NCBI RefSeq assembly: GCF_900109145.1
Contig: NZ_FNYY01000025.1
Coordinates: 1 to 61,288, forward strand
Origin: Marinovum algicola
GTDB taxonomy: Bacteria; Pseudomonadota; Alphaproteobacteria; Rhodobacterales; Rhodobacteraceae
DNA length: 61,288 bases
Reading direction: 5' to 3'
Shown here piece by piece: positions 1 to 9,754 of the stretch. The translations under genes were made by a program, and so were the position numbers. Position 1 is the stretch's first letter. Each line of letters begins with the position of its first letter. A model generated the notes under the pieces. The model did not search any database. It saw only the letters and a list, made by a program, of their open reading frames with translations, and was not told where the DNA came from.

Positions 1-107
1 GCTCGGTCTGCCCGCACTTTCGTGCTCCCGGCGCCCCAAATCCCGGATGGTGCTACCCTATCTCCGATCTGCACAGACTGGCAGGGTTTCGAAGCGCCGA
101 TTCTATC

Positions 108-893
108 ATGCCGGATAAGGCGAAGGTCGAGGTCGCCGTTCAGGTCTCGCAGCGCTGGATCCTGGCGCGGCTGCGGAACCGGCGGTTCTTCTCTCTGGCT
201 GAGTTGAACGCGGCGATCCGGCCCTTGCTCGACGATCTGAACACGCGGATCATGCGCGACTACGGGGCCAGCCGCGCCGATCTCTTTGCCACGCTGGATC
301 GCCCGAACCTGATACCCCTCCCGGCGGCCCCATACGTCTTTGCCCGCTGGAAACGGGCCCGTGTCGCGCCGGACTATCACATCGAGGCGGATGGCTGCTG
401 GTACTCGGTCCCCTTCGGCCTGATCCGGCAGCTGGTGGATCTGCGCATGACCCAGACGACCGTGGAAATCTTCCATCGCGGCAAGCGCGTGGCCAGCCAT
501 GCCCGCAATCCCGGACGGCGCAGTCATGTCACGGTGCCCGATCACATGCCGTCCTCGCATCGCCGTTATGCCGAATGGACTCCGTCCCGCATCCTGGCCA
601 GCGCCGAAAAGCTCGGCCCATCGGTCGCCGCGTTTTGCCAGATCGTCATGGAGAACCGACCGCATCCGGAACAGGGGTTCCGCACCTGTCTGGGCGTGTT
701 GTCATTGGCAAAGAGTTATGAGCCGGAACGGCTCGACGCTGCCTGCCGCCGTGGCGTCACGATCAAGGCGCGTTCGGTGTCCTCAATCCGGTCGATCCTG
801 AAGACCGGTTTGGATCAGGCCTTTCTGGAGCCCGAACCCGAAGAGCTTCCGCTGCAGCACCCCAATATCCGGGGTCGAAATTACTACCACTGA
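108..893 (+). pseudogene. istA: IS21-family transposase IstA, C-terminal fragment
   Basis: About 260 codons match the C-terminal half of an IS21 transposase, starting at the conserved [10 protein letters not shown] stretch and running through the [18 protein letters not shown] segment to the stop. The N-terminal HTH and most of the DDE catalytic core are absent. The frame stays open to the left edge, but the residues upstream of about position 110 do not look like IstA, so the gene appears cut by a rearrangement rather than just by the window edge. The ATG at 108 is simply the first in frame. IstA normally does the strand transfer of the element together with IstB, whose fragment follows 13 nt downstream. 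This copy should be inactive. Confidence 0.85.
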
Positions 894-906
894 GAAGGAG
901 ACAACA

Positions 907-1467
907 TTGCTGACACATCCCACATCCGACCGGCTCGAAGCCCTTGGCTTTACCGGCATGGCCAAGGCACTGGACGAACAGCGCCGCGCCAGTGACGCGT
1001 TCGAAAACCTCAGTTTTGAAGAGCGGTTGGGCTTGCTCGTGGATCGAGAGGCGACCGAGCGCGATGCCAAAAGGCTGGCGACACGGCTGAGGTTCGCCGC
1101 GCTCCGGCAGGCCGCATGCGTCGAGGACATCGACATGCGCAGCCCGCGCGGCATCGACAAATCGGTCATGGCCCATCTCATCGATGGCGGTTGGATCAAT
1201 CGACACGAGAACTTGCTGGTTACCGGCCCAACAGGCCTGGGGAAGAGTTGGATTGCCTGCGCGCTCGGTCACAAGGCCTGCCGTGACGATCGCCGGGTCA
1301 TGTATCACCGCGTGCCTCGGCTCTTCCAGGCGCTGGCCATCGCCCGGGGCGACGGGCGCCATGCCCGCGTCCTGAAATCCATCGAACGCACCGAGCTTCT
1401 GATCCTGGACGATTGGGGCCTGTCGGTGCTCACCGCCGCGTTTTGGACGGGCCATCGCGGGGCGTAG
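907..1467 (+). pseudogene. istB: IS21-family helper ATPase IstB, 3'-truncated
   Basis: This is an AAA+ helper ATPase of IS21 elements, which normally loads and activates IstA on target DNA. The TTG start at 907 has GAGAAGGAG close upstream and gives the usual MLTHP N-terminus. Walker A (GPTGLGKSW) and Walker B (LLILDDWGL) are present. Homology stops after the LSVLTAA residues near 1440. The next residues (FWTGHRGA) and stop are unlike IstB, so roughly the last 60-70 residues of a protein of about 250 are missing. Both arms of the element are therefore gone and no terminal inverted repeats were found. It is an immobile relic. Confidence 0.85.
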
Positions 1468-1497
1468 TTCCTCTTCGGTTCAACCGAAGGAGACCCA

Positions 1498-2286
1498 ATG
1501 TCCAGACCATCCGAATACCGCTGCGAAGAGAAGGTAGTGACGCTACTCGAGCAGGCCAAGCTGAGCTTGAATGCGCTCCGCTTCGTCCATGCGACCTATC
1601 ACCATCTCGATAATAATCCTGGGTGGACTCCCTCCCACATGTCCCTCAAGCCAACCCCCACAGATGACCGCATCTGCACAGTGCTCGCGGCAGAGCTCTG
1701 CGCCGCCACGGCCACCCCCGGTGCCAACGATATCTCGATGATACATGAGGGGATCAATGGCGTGGCGGAGCACAACCTGTTTCAGCACCTACAGCTCGAT
1801 GGAAGGAAGGTCCGATTCCGCTATTCGAAGCATATGGCCGAGGCAGCGCAGCCCCTCATGAAGAGCAGGTTCGTCTTTCTCGATTGCGACCTTATCGCCA
1901 GGATGCGGAGTCCATGGCAGGTGTTGTTTTACACTCGGGCCGCCATGGTCACCCGACAGGATCGTCCGATCTTCTACATTCCTCGAGTATGTCCGGTCTC
2001 TGAACCATGGAGCGATACAAAAAGAACCTGGCTCGCGGCCGCAGCTCGTGTCGGGCAGATGCTGGACCAGAAATACGTTATCATCCCGGAGTTGGATGCT
2101 CGCCGGGAGAAAGTGACTGGCGTGCGCGTGAAGATCGTCCATGGAGCCACCAAGTGGTCCAAGGGCAAGTTGTTCCCGCGCTATGCCACCGAGCCAGTCT
2201 GCGTGGTGGCGCACGGAAAGGCGTGCACCCTTTCTCGCGGAGAGCTGAAACAGCGCATTGACTGGACCAGAGCGACAGGGCCATGA
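1498..2286 (+). CDS. Hypothetical protein, 262 aa, accessory region
   Basis: I do not recognise this gene with confidence. The ATG at 1498 follows GAAGGAGA at good spacing. The protein is soluble, without signal peptide or membrane segment, basic towards the C-terminus, and richer in Cys, His and Lys than the core genes nearby. Its middle part (FVFLDCDLIARMRSPWQVLF, residues about 123-142, followed by IFYIPRV) loosely recalls winged-helix domains of plasmid replication initiators, where a strand-helix motif precedes an arginine-rich segment. That is inference only. It sits directly behind the cut istB and ends before a symmetric hairpin, in a stretch with accessory character beside tRNA-Leu. 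Confidence 0.6.
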   Translation: MSRPSEYRCEEKVVTLLEQAKLSLNALRFVHATYHHLDNNPGWTPSHMSLKPTPTDDRICTVLAAELCAATATPGANDISMIHEGINGVAEHNLFQHLQLDGRKVRFRYSKHMAEAAQPLMKSRFVFLDCDLIARMRSPWQVLFYTRAAMVTRQDRPIFYIPRVCPVSEPWSDTKRTWLAAAARVGQMLDQKYVIIPELDARREKVTGVRVKIVHGATKWSKGKLFPRYATEPVCVVAHGKACTLSRGELKQRIDWTRATGP

Positions 2287-2368
2287 CCCCGCGTCTCACG
2301 CTGGAGCGCGGGAGCCGGGAGGCAGATCGTCCTGATCGGACGTCCGATCTGATTCCAACGACAGAGTG

Positions 2369-2391
2369 GCCCGGGAACATGCCTCCCGGGC
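2369..2391. terminator. Symmetric hairpin between convergent genes
   Basis: GCCCGGGA (2369-2376) and TCCCGGGC (2384-2391) form a perfect 8-bp stem with a 7-nt loop. It lies between the convergent genes ending at 2286 and 2402. There is no T-run, so termination on either strand is an inference from stem strength and placement. Confidence 0.4.
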
Positions 2392-2401
2392 GGAAGTCCT
2401 A

Positions 2402-2587
2402 CTACGCGGCTTCCGACATGATGCGGGCAAGCTCGCTGTTCATGTTCGCGCCGGCCGCGATCTGCCTCTCGAGCTCAAGCACAATGGGGAGGAAGTCGGC
2501 CCCATCCGTCCTGGTCTGCACGATGCGAACCATGGCCTTCCGGGCCGCCTGAAGCTTTTCGATCGATCCTTCCATGTCCTTCTCCAT
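2402..2587 (-). CDS. Small hypothetical protein, 61 aa
   Basis: This is a short leftward ORF whose composition looks like a real protein: an amphipathic, almost fully helical sequence with charged N-terminal heptads (MEKDMEGSIEKLQAARKAM) and a second helix (FLPIVLELERQIAAG). It has no signal peptide and no known motif. The ribosome binding site is weak, and an in-frame ATG four codons downstream (2575) is an alternative start. It lies alone between the hairpin at 2369-2391 and tRNA-Leu, in the accessory segment. Possible roles include a small regulator or a helical partner protein, but nothing in the sequence decides this. Confidence 0.45.
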   Translation of the reverse strand: MEKDMEGSIEKLQAARKAMVRIVQTRTDGADFLPIVLELERQIAAGANMNSELARIMSEAA

Positions 2588-2745
2588 CGAGGATTGCGAT
2601 GGAGGGGACTTCGGTCCGAATGAATCGGTCCGGAAATCATGCTGGGGAACGAGATGCTGGGAGCGCTACCCGCGATCAGGACGGGCACGGTGAGGTGTGG
2701 GGCACTTTGTGGGGCAGATTTCGGCCAAAAGGCCCGTAAAAACGC

Positions 2746-2772
2746 AAAAAACCCAGCCAGGCTGGGTTTTTT
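2746..2772 (-). terminator. Intrinsic terminator behind tRNA-Leu
   Basis: AAAAAACCCAGCC (2746-2758) and GGCTGGGTTTTTT (2760-2772) are perfectly complementary. Read leftward it is a GC stem followed by a T-run 11 nt past the CCA end of tRNA-Leu. Because of its symmetry it can work on both strands. Confidence 0.8.
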
Positions 2773-2782
2773 AGCTTGATAT

Positions 2783-2868
2783 TGGTGCCCAGGAGAGGAC
2801 TCGAACCTCCACGTCCATACGGACACTAGCACCTGAAGCTAGCGCGTCTACCATTCCGCCACCTGGGC
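2783..2868 (-). tRNA. tRNA-Leu, anticodon CAG
   Basis: Read on the minus strand it starts GCCCAGGTGGCGGAATGG and ends CCTGGGCACCA, so acceptor arms 2862-2868 and 2787-2793 pair over 7 bp. The anticodon stem CTAGC/GCTAG encloses the loop TTCAGGT with anticodon CAG, reading CUG. A long variable arm of class II type (about 12 nt) is present, as expected for tRNA-Leu, and the T-arm contains GTTCGAGTC. The CCA end is encoded in DNA (2783-2785). Its 3' end faces the accessory segment at 1-2780, so it could be an integration site. Confidence 0.95.
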
Positions 2869-3016
2869 AGGTGTCGTGAGGCAGGCGTTTAAATCGAGCC
2901 AGGGGGAGTGTCAACGCGGAATCTGAAAGAAATGCCACAGACGCGACCGCATATCGTCTTGTCACACCAAAGAGCCGGTTATATTCCCTGTAAGCATCGA
3001 AAAACGCGAGGCTCCG

Positions 3017-4003
3017 ATGTCCAGACTGGTGACGATCTACGGCGGCTCCGGCTTTCTCGGCCGGTACATTGCACGGCACATGGCCAAGGAAGGCTGGCGC
3101 GTGCGTGTCGCCTGTCGGCGCCCGAACGAGGCCCATTTCGTGCGCACCTATGGCGTTGTCGGTCAGGTCGAACCGGTGTTCTGCAACATCCGCGACGACA
3201 ACAGCGTGCGGCAGGTGATGCAGGGCGCAGCGGCGGTGATCAACTGCGTCGGCACCTTCGACGCCCGCGGCAAGAACAACTTTGATGCCGTGCAGGCCGA
3301 AGGCGCGGGCCGCGTGGCCCGGATTGCCGCGGAAAGCGGCGTGGCGCGCATGGTGCAGATCTCGGCGATCGGGGCCGATGCCGCATCGGACAGCGATTAC
3401 CAGCGGACCAAGGCCGAGGGCGAAGCCAATGTGCTGGCGCATATGCCGGACGCGATGATCCTGCGACCCTCGGTGATTTTTGGCCCCGAAGACAATTTCT
3501 TCAACCGGTTCGCCGGGATGTCGCGGATGGGACCGGTGCTTCCCGTGGTCGGCGCGGATACGAAATTCCAACCGGTCTATGTTAACGACGTCGCCCGGGC
3601 CGCCGCGATGGGCGCCATGGGCACCGCCCCGGGGGGTGTCTATGAACTGGGTGGGCCCGATGTCGGCAGCTTCCGCGAGCTGATGCAGGACATGCTCAAG
3701 GTGATCCGCCGCCGCCGGCTGGTGTTGAACATGCCGTTCTGGGCCGCCGGCCTGATGGCGCGCGGTTTCGATCTTTTGTCGACGCTGACCTTCGGGTTGT
3801 TCAGCAATGGCATCCTGACCCGCGATCAGGTGCGCTCGCTCGGCCGCGACAACGTGGTGAGCGACGGCGCGCGCGGGTTGGCCGACCTCGGCATTCGCCC
3901 GACCGCGATGGAAGCGGTGCTGCCGGATTACCTCTGGCGTTTCCGCCCCGCCGGACAATACGACGCGATCAAGGAATCCGCCGGCCGTCTGGGGGCCAAA
4001 TAG
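3017..4003 (+). CDS. Complex I NDUFA9-family NAD(P)-binding protein
   Basis: This 328-aa atypical short-chain dehydrogenase resembles the 39-kDa accessory subunit (NDUFA9) of respiratory complex I, which binds NADPH tightly and stabilises the enzyme. The N-terminal Rossmann motif [19 protein letters not shown] (residues 8-26) is clear, the dinucleotide loop CVGTFD follows near residue 77, and the sugar-epimerase-like body continues to the end. The YxxxK pair is degenerate, arguing for a structural rather than catalytic role. It has no signal peptide and is cytoplasmic or membrane-associated. It is transcribed alone; the next operon begins after a promoter and terminator at 4099-4204. The family call is strong, while the precise function is by family analogy. 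Confidence 0.88.
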   Translation: MSRLVTIYGGSGFLGRYIARHMAKEGWRVRVACRRPNEAHFVRTYGVVGQVEPVFCNIRDDNSVRQVMQGAAAVINCVGTFDARGKNNFDAVQAEGAGRVARIAAESGVARMVQISAIGADAASDSDYQRTKAEGEANVLAHMPDAMILRPSVIFGPEDNFFNRFAGMSRMGPVLPVVGADTKFQPVYVNDVARAAAMGAMGTAPGGVYELGGPDVGSFRELMQDMLKVIRRRRLVLNMPFWAAGLMARGFDLLSTLTFGLFSNGILTRDQVRSLGRDNVVSDGARGLADLGIRPTAMEAVLPDYLWRFRPAGQYDAIKESAGRLGAK

Positions 4004-4098
4004 GCCCGAATCGCCCGACCGGACGCAGGCGCCCCGCCAGAGGAGAGCGCGGTTGACGAGGAAAACCTGCCCCGGACAAGAAGCTGCGCGCTGCCCCC

Positions 4099-4127
4099 TT
4101 GCGTCAGCGGGCGGCAGCGCGTATATC
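4099..4127 (+). promoter_or_regulatory. Candidate promoter of the rimP-nusA-infB operon
   Basis: TTGCGT (4099-4104) and TATATC (4122-4127) are separated by 17 nt, a good match to a housekeeping sigma-70 promoter with the TTG-type -35 of alphaproteobacteria. Transcription would start near 4134 and yield a leader of about 107 nt before rimP that contains the hairpin at 4182-4204. Confidence 0.5.
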
Positions 4128-4181
4128 GCCCTTCAACAGCGGCGCGCCGGGCCTCACCCGAAGCTCCACCGGATAAGTTCG

Positions 4182-4204
4182 ACGGGCCGCGCGCCCGTTT
4201 TTTT
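4182..4204 (+). terminator. Intrinsic terminator or attenuator in the rimP leader
   Basis: ACGGGC (4182-4187) and GCCCGT (4193-4198) enclose a 5-nt loop and are followed directly by seven T residues (4198-4204). It lies 36 nt before the rimP start and downstream of the candidate promoter. It may end read-through from the gene at 3017-4003, or attenuate the rimP operon. Confidence 0.75.
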
Positions 4205-4240
4205 GTGCCCGTCCGCCGGGCCGAACCCGCAGGAAGCCGT

Positions 4241-4855
4241 ATGAGTGATATTCTGTCAAATACCCTGATTGCCAAAGCCGCGATCGACCGTCGTCTGGCC
4301 GAAATTATCGGTCCCGTGATTGAGGATATGGGTTTTGAACTGGTCCGCATCCGGCTGATGAGCGGCAAGACCCAGACGCTTCAGATCATGGCCGAGCGCC
4401 CCGGCGGCGGCATCGAGGTCGACGAATGCGCCGCCATCTCCAACGCGGTGAGCGCCACGCTGGACGTCGAAGACCCGATTCTCGACACCTATACGCTCGA
4501 AGTCTCCAGCCCCGGCATCGATCGGCCGCTGACCCGGCTCAAGGATTTCGAGACATTCGAGGGATATGAGGCCAAGATCGAGACCACCGAGCTGATCGAC
4601 GGCCGCCGGCGCTTCAAGGGCGTGCTGGCCGGCATCGAGGGCGAGGAGGTGCTGATCAACGTCGATGGCTCCAGCCAAGGCGAGGAAACCGTGACCCTGG
4701 GCCTGAACTTTGACTGGCTGAGCGATGCCAAGCTGGTCATGACCGACGAGTTGATCCGAGAAATGCTGCGCCAGCGCAAGGCGGCGGACGTGGACGAAAC
4801 CAAGTTTGACGAGATCGAGACCGAAGAAGCGGCGTCTCAAGAGGAGAAAGAATAA
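4241..4855 (+). CDS. rimP: Ribosome maturation factor RimP
   Basis: This 204-aa protein is needed for assembly of the 30S subunit. The N-terminal domain carries the conserved [17 protein letters not shown] strand region and the middle has the family signature [11 protein letters not shown] (about residues 87-97), followed by the Sm-like C-terminal domain and an acidic Glu-rich tail. An in-frame start exists upstream at 4205, but the ATG at 4241 has AGGA at proper spacing and gives the usual [17 protein letters not shown]-terminus. The stop overlaps the nusA ATG by one base (TAATG), so translation is coupled. It is the first gene of the conserved rimP-nusA-ylxR-infB operon, behind a leader with a terminator-like hairpin. 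Confidence 0.95.
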   Translation: MSDILSNTLIAKAAIDRRLAEIIGPVIEDMGFELVRIRLMSGKTQTLQIMAERPGGGIEVDECAAISNAVSATLDVEDPILDTYTLEVSSPGIDRPLTRLKDFETFEGYEAKIETTELIDGRRRFKGVLAGIEGEEVLINVDGSSQGEETVTLGLNFDWLSDAKLVMTDELIREMLRQRKAADVDETKFDEIETEEAASQEEKE

Positions 4856-6507
4856 TGGCAATCACCTCAGCCAACCAGCTTGAGCTTTTGCAGACCGCCG
4901 AGGCGGTGGCGCGCGAAAAGATGATCGACCCCGGTCTCGTGGTCGAAGCGATGGAGGAATCCCTCGCCCGCGCCGCCAAGTCGCGTTACGGCTCCGAGAT
5001 GGACATCCGGGTCTCGATCGACCGCCGCACCGGCCGCGCCACCTTTACCCGCGTGCGCACCGTGGTCGAGGAGGAAGAGCTCGAGAACTATCAGGCCGAG
5101 ATGACCGTCGAGCAGGCCAAACAATACATGGCCGAGCCCAAGGTGGGCGATCAATATGTCGAGGAAGTGCCGCCGGTGGAAATGGGCCGGATCGCGGCAC
5201 AATCGGCCAAACAGGTGATCCTGCAAAAGGTCCGCGAAGCCGAGCGCGACCGCCAGTACGAAGAATTCAAGGACCGCGCCGGCACCATCATCAACGGCCA
5301 GGTCAAGCGCGAGGAATATGGCAACGTCATCGTCGACGTGGGCCGGGGCGAGGCGATCCTGCGCCGCAACGAAAAGATCGGCCGCGAGAGCTATCGCCCC
5401 AACGACCGCATCCGCTGCTACATCAAGGATGTACGCCGCGAGGCCCGTGGCCCGCAGATTTTCCTGTCGCGCACCGCACCGGAATTCATGGCCGAGCTGT
5501 TCAAGATGGAAGTGCCCGAGATCTACGACGGCATCATCGAAATCAAGGCCGTCGCTCGCGACCCCGGCTCGCGCGCCAAGATCGCCGTGATTTCCTATGA
5601 CGGCTCGATCGACCCCGTGGGCGCCTGCGTCGGTATGCGCGGCAGCCGCGTGCAGGCAGTGGTCAACGAGTTGCAAGGCGAAAAGATCGACATCATCCCG
5701 TGGAACGAGGACCAGCCCACCTTCCTGGTGAACGCGCTGCAACCGGCCGAGGTCACCAAGGTGGTTCTCGACGAGGAAGCCGAGCGCATCGAGGTTGTGG
5801 TGCCGGAAGAGCAACTGTCGCTGGCCATCGGCCGTCGCGGTCAGAACGTGCGGCTGGCGTCGCAGCTCACCGGGCTCGATATCGACATCATGACCGAGGC
5901 CGAGGAATCGGCGCGCCGCCAGAAGGAATTCGAAGAGCGCACCCAGCTCTTCATGGACACGCTCGACCTTGACGAATTCTTCGCCCAGTTGCTGGTGTCG
6001 GAAGGGTTCACCAATCTCGAAGAGGTGGCCTATGTCGAGCAGGACGAGCTGCTGGTGATCGACGGCGTCGACGAAGGCACCGCCGAAGAGCTTCAAACCC
6101 GGGCCCGCGAGCACCTGGAAGAGCAGGCCAAGAAGGCGCTGGCCAATGCCCGCGAGCTGGGCGCCGAGGACAGCCTTATTGACTTTGACGGCCTGACACC
6201 CCAAATGATCGAGGTTCTCGCCAAGGATGGCATCAAGACCCTCGAGGATTTCGCCACCTGCGCCGATTGGGAACTGGCCGGCGGCTGGACCACCGCGAAT
6301 GGCGAACGCGTCAAGGACGACGGCCTGCTCGAGCCCTTTGAAGTCTCGCTCGAGGAAGCACAGGGCCTGGTGATGACCGCACGGGTCGAGCTTGGCTGGG
6401 TGGATCCGGCCGATCTGGAAACCGCGGAAGACGACAGCGAAGACGAAGACGGTGACGACCTCATTGCCGAAGAGGACGCGGAAGCGGCCGAAGAGGCACG
6501 GGACTGA
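4855..6507 (+). CDS. nusA: Transcription termination/antitermination factor NusA
   Basis: This 550-aa protein binds RNA polymerase and nascent RNA to modulate pausing, termination and rRNA antitermination. The order is the RNAP-binding N-terminal domain (1-130), an S1 domain (about 135-200, with [16 protein letters not shown]), and two KH domains, the second with [18 protein letters not shown] near residues 323-340. Two C-terminal helix-hairpin-helix repeats (about 365-420 and 440-500) and a strongly acidic tail follow. The C-terminal repeats fit the alphaproteobacterial form. The ATG overlaps the rimP stop, and ylxR follows after 20 nt. Confidence 0.96.
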   Translation: MAITSANQLELLQTAEAVAREKMIDPGLVVEAMEESLARAAKSRYGSEMDIRVSIDRRTGRATFTRVRTVVEEEELENYQAEMTVEQAKQYMAEPKVGDQYVEEVPPVEMGRIAAQSAKQVILQKVREAERDRQYEEFKDRAGTIINGQVKREEYGNVIVDVGRGEAILRRNEKIGRESYRPNDRIRCYIKDVRREARGPQIFLSRTAPEFMAELFKMEVPEIYDGIIEIKAVARDPGSRAKIAVISYDGSIDPVGACVGMRGSRVQAVVNELQGEKIDIIPWNEDQPTFLVNALQPAEVTKVVLDEEAERIEVVVPEEQLSLAIGRRGQNVRLASQLTGLDIDIMTEAEESARRQKEFEERTQLFMDTLDLDEFFAQLLVSEGFTNLEEVAYVEQDELLVIDGVDEGTAEELQTRAREHLEEQAKKALANARELGAEDSLIDFDGLTPQMIEVLAKDGIKTLEDFATCADWELAGGWTTANGERVKDDGLLEPFEVSLEEAQGLVMTARVELGWVDPADLETAEDDSEDEDGDDLIAEEDAEAAEEARD

Positions 6508-6527
6508 ACGGTCGCGGAGGCGAGGCA

Positions 6528-7157
6528 ATGACACGCGGCGGCAAGGACAAGGACCGGGGCGACACCGGACCGGAGCGCAAATGCATCGCCACCGGAGAGG
6601 TGTTGCCGGTGGCGCGGATGATCCGCTTTGTGGTCGGCCCCGAGGGTCAGGCGGTGCCGGATGTCCTGGGCAAGCTGCCCGGGCGCGGCATCTGGGTGTC
6701 GTCGGATCGCGCGGCGCTGGACAAGGCGGTGTCGAAAAAGCTGTTTGCCCGCAGCGCCAAGCAACCGGTCACCGTCCCCGATGGGCTGGTGGCCGAGATC
6801 GAAAGGCAAATCGCGCGCCGCGTGGTGGATCTGATTTCGCTCGCCCGCAAGGGCGGGCAGGCGGTCGCCGGCTATGAAAAGGTCAAGGACTGGCTTCAGA
6901 AGGAAGAGGCCCGCGTCCTGATCCAGGCCAGCGATGGCTCCGAAAGGGGCAAGTCGAAACTGAGCACGCCGTATGGCGGATCATTCATCGGCTGGCTGAC
7001 CGCAGACGAGTTAGGATTGGCATTCGGCCGACAAACTGTGATACATGGCGCGCTGGCGTCTGGTGGACTCACGGAACGTGTAGTAGAGGAAGCCGCAAGA
7101 TTGAAAAATCTGCGCGCGCATGACGACGGCGGCAACGGTCGCCGGAAAGGAAAATAG
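6528..7157 (+). CDS. ylxR: YlxR-type RNA-binding protein (DUF448)
   Basis: This 209-aa protein has the YlxR fold at the N-terminus, with the signature [11 protein letters not shown] (about residues 17-27) and [10 protein letters not shown] near residue 52. A second domain from about residue 85 ([18 protein letters not shown]) resembles L7Ae/L30e-like RNA-binding proteins. The YlxR plus L7Ae-like fusion is typical of alphaproteobacteria. The role is presumed to be in translation or transcription through RNA binding, inferred from its invariant place between nusA and infB. The start ATG follows GCGGAGGCGAGGCA. It ends four bases before the infB start. Confidence 0.9.
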   Translation: MTRGGKDKDRGDTGPERKCIATGEVLPVARMIRFVVGPEGQAVPDVLGKLPGRGIWVSSDRAALDKAVSKKLFARSAKQPVTVPDGLVAEIERQIARRVVDLISLARKGGQAVAGYEKVKDWLQKEEARVLIQASDGSERGKSKLSTPYGGSFIGWLTADELGLAFGRQTVIHGALASGGLTERVVEEAARLKNLRAHDDGGNGRRKGK

Positions 7158-7161
7158 AGCT

Positions 7162-9642
7162 TTGAGCGATAATGACGGCAAAAAGACCCTTGGTTTACGT
7201 GGCGGCGCCCGTCCGGGCAATGTGAAGCAGAGCTTCAGCCATGGGCGGACCAAGAACGTCGTGGTGGAAACCAAACGCAAACGCGTGGTCGTGCCCAAGC
7301 CGGGCGGGGCCAAGTCCGGCTCCGGCGGGGCTGGCGGTGGCGTGGGCGGTGCTGGCAAACGGCCCGCCGGGATCACTGATGCCGAGATGGAACGCCGGCT
7401 GAAGGCGGTTCAGGCCGCCAAGGCGCGCGAAGCCGAAGAGGCGGCGAACCGCAAGGCCGAGGAAGAGGCGCGCGCCGAGGAGCGCGAGCGCCGCCGGGCC
7501 GAGATGGAGGCCAAGGAGCGCGAACAGCGCGAGGCCGAAGAGAAAGCCAAGGCCAAGGCCGAGGAAGAAGAGCGCAAGCGTCGCGCCGCCGAGGACAAGG
7601 CCAAGGCCGCAGCCGCCAAGGCCGCAGCCCCCGCCGCCGAGGCCGATCAGCCGCGCGGCGGTGCCAAGCAGGCGCCGGCCAAGAAGCCCGACCGCGAACA
7701 GGATCGTCAGAACCGTGGCAAGGGTGGGCGCGACGGCGGCCGCCGCTCCGGCAAGCTGACCGTGAACCAGGCGCTGACCGGCGGCGAAGGCGGGCGGCAA
7801 CGCTCGATGGCCGCGATGAAGCGCAAGCAGGAACGCGCCCGGCAGAAAGCCATGGGTGGCCCGGTCGAACGGGAAAAGGTTGTCCGCGAGGTCAAGCTGC
7901 CCGAGGCGATCGTCGTCTCCGAGCTGGCCAACCGGATGGCGGAACGCGTGGCTGACGTGGTCAAATCGCTCATGCAGATGGGCATGATGGTCACCCAGAA
8001 CCAGACGATCGACGCCGACACCGCCGAACTCATCATCGAGGAATTCGGCCACAAGGTGACGCGCGTGTCCGACTCCGACGTCGAGGACGTCATCAAGGAG
8101 GTCGAGGACAAGGAAGAGGATCTGCAACCGCGTCCGCCGGTCATCACCATCATGGGCCACGTCGACCACGGCAAGACCTCGCTCCTGGATGCGATCCGCG
8201 ATGCCAAGGTTGTCGCCGGCGAAGCCGGCGGGATCACCCAGCACATCGGCGCCTATCAGGTGGAGACCGACAGCGGTGCGGTCCTGTCCTTCCTCGACAC
8301 GCCGGGCCACGCCGCCTTTACCTCGATGCGCTCGCGCGGGGCACAGGTGACGGATATCGTCGTGCTCGTGGTTGCCGCCGATGACGCGGTGATGCCGCAG
8401 ACCATCGAGGCGATTGCCCATGCCAAGGCGGCCGAGGTGCCGATGATCGTGGCGATCAACAAATGCGACAAGCCCGCCGCCAACCCCGACAAGGTGCGGA
8501 CCGACCTGCTTCAGCACGAAGTCATCGTCGAGAAGCTCTCGGGCGATGTGCAGGATATCGAAGTGTCGGCGATCACCGGCAAGGGCCTCGACGAGCTGCT
8601 TGAAGCGATTGCGCTTCAGGCCGAGATCCTCGAGCTCAAGGCCAACCCCGACCGCGCCGCCCATGGCGCCGTGATCGAGGCTCAGCTCGACGTCGGCCGC
8701 GGCCCGGTGGCCACGGTTCTGGTGCAGAACGGCACGCTGAAACAGGGCGATATCTTCGTCGTGGGCGAGCAATGGGGCAAGGTGCGGGCGCTGATCTCGG
8801 ACACCGGTGAACGGGTCGAAGAGGCCGGGCCGTCGGTGCCGGTCGAGGTGCTGGGCCTGAACGGCACGCCGGAAGCCGGTGACGTGCTCAACGTGGTGTC
8901 GACCGAGGCGCAGGCGCGCGAGATCGCGGAATACCGCGAGCAGGCCGCCAAGGACAAACGCGCCGCCGCCGGTGCCGCCACCACGCTCGATCAGCTTCTG
9001 GCCAAGGCCAAGGAAGACGAGAACGTCGCCGAGCTGCCGATCCTGGTCAAGGCCGACGTGCAGGGCTCTGCCGAGGCCATCGTCCAGGCGATGGAGAAGA
9101 TCGGCAACGAAGAGGTGCGCGTGCGCGTGCTGCATTACGGTGTCGGCGCGATCACCGAGACCGACGTGGGCCTGGCGGAGGCGTCCAATGCGCCGATCCT
9201 CGGCTTCAACGTCCGGGCCAATGCCTCGGCGCGGAACTCGGCCAACCAGAAAGGCGTGGAAATCCGCTATTACAGCGTGATCTACGACCTGGTGGATGAC
9301 GTGAAAGCCGCGGCCTCGGGCCTGCTGTCCGCCGAAGTGCGCGAAAACTTCATCGGCTATGCCGAGATCAAGGAGGTCTTCAAGGTCTCCAACGTCGGCA
9401 AGGTCGCCGGCTGTCTGGTCACCGAAGGGGTGGCGCGCCGCTCCGCCGGTGTCCGCCTGCTGCGTGACGACGTGGTGATCCACGAAGGCACGCTGAAGAC
9501 GCTCAAGCGCTTCAAGGACGAGGTCTCCGAGGTGCAATCCGGCCAGGAATGCGGCATGGCCTTCGAGAACTACGACGATATCCGCCCCGGCGATGTCATC
9601 GAGATCTTCGAGCGCACGGAAGTCGAGCGCAAGCTCGACTGA
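7162..9642 (+). CDS. infB: Translation initiation factor IF-2
   Basis: This 826-aa GTPase places initiator tRNA on the 30S subunit and promotes subunit joining. I chose the TTG at 7162 because GGAAAGGA lies just upstream and it gives the family N-terminus (L/M)[14 protein letters not shown]; the in-frame ATG at 7120 would overlap ylxR. A long Lys/Glu/Ala-rich coiled linker (about 75-180) precedes the IF2-N element and the G domain. Its motifs are G1 GHVDHGKTS (about 332-340), G3 DTPGHAAF, G4 NKCD and G5 SAITGKG, followed by domains II-IV. It is the last gene of the operon and is closed by the terminator at 9669-9697. Confidence 0.95.
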   Translation: MSDNDGKKTLGLRGGARPGNVKQSFSHGRTKNVVVETKRKRVVVPKPGGAKSGSGGAGGGVGGAGKRPAGITDAEMERRLKAVQAAKAREAEEAANRKAEEEARAEERERRRAEMEAKEREQREAEEKAKAKAEEEERKRRAAEDKAKAAAAKAAAPAAEADQPRGGAKQAPAKKPDREQDRQNRGKGGRDGGRRSGKLTVNQALTGGEGGRQRSMAAMKRKQERARQKAMGGPVEREKVVREVKLPEAIVVSELANRMAERVADVVKSLMQMGMMVTQNQTIDADTAELIIEEFGHKVTRVSDSDVEDVIKEVEDKEEDLQPRPPVITIMGHVDHGKTSLLDAIRDAKVVAGEAGGITQHIGAYQVETDSGAVLSFLDTPGHAAFTSMRSRGAQVTDIVVLVVAADDAVMPQTIEAIAHAKAAEVPMIVAINKCDKPAANPDKVRTDLLQHEVIVEKLSGDVQDIEVSAITGKGLDELLEAIALQAEILELKANPDRAAHGAVIEAQLDVGRGPVATVLVQNGTLKQGDIFVVGEQWGKVRALISDTGERVEEAGPSVPVEVLGLNGTPEAGDVLNVVSTEAQAREIAEYREQAAKDKRAAAGAATTLDQLLAKAKEDENVAELPILVKADVQGSAEAIVQAMEKIGNEEVRVRVLHYGVGAITETDVGLAEASNAPILGFNVRANASARNSANQKGVEIRYYSVIYDLVDDVKAAASGLLSAEVRENFIGYAEIKEVFKVSNVGKVAGCLVTEGVARRSAGVRLLRDDVVIHEGTLKTLKRFKDEVSEVQSGQECGMAFENYDDIRPGDVIEIFERTEVERKLD

Positions 9643-9668
9643 TCCGGCGCCGGATACAGAATCGACAC

Positions 9669-9697
9669 AGGGGACAGAGCGATCTGTCCCCTTTTTT
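9669..9697 (+). terminator. Intrinsic terminator of the infB operon
   Basis: AGGGGACAG (9669-9677) pairs perfectly with CTGTCCCCT (9684-9692) over a 6-nt loop, and a T-run extends to 9697. It starts 27 nt behind the infB stop. Confidence 0.92.
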
Positions 9698-9754
9698 GTG
9701 CTTGGGAATTGCTTGGGAATTGGAAGGCGAAGCCCCGGCGCCGGTGTCTGCGGC

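Noticed and set aside
4080-4204. The rimP leader as a 4.5S or other known small RNA
   Set aside because: The conserved apical loop of SRP RNA is absent and no tRNA or known RNA fold was recognised; only the promoter and terminator features are supportable.
7195-9537. Open frame of 780 codons opposite infB
   Set aside because: It is the antisense shadow of infB, with the same composition artefact.
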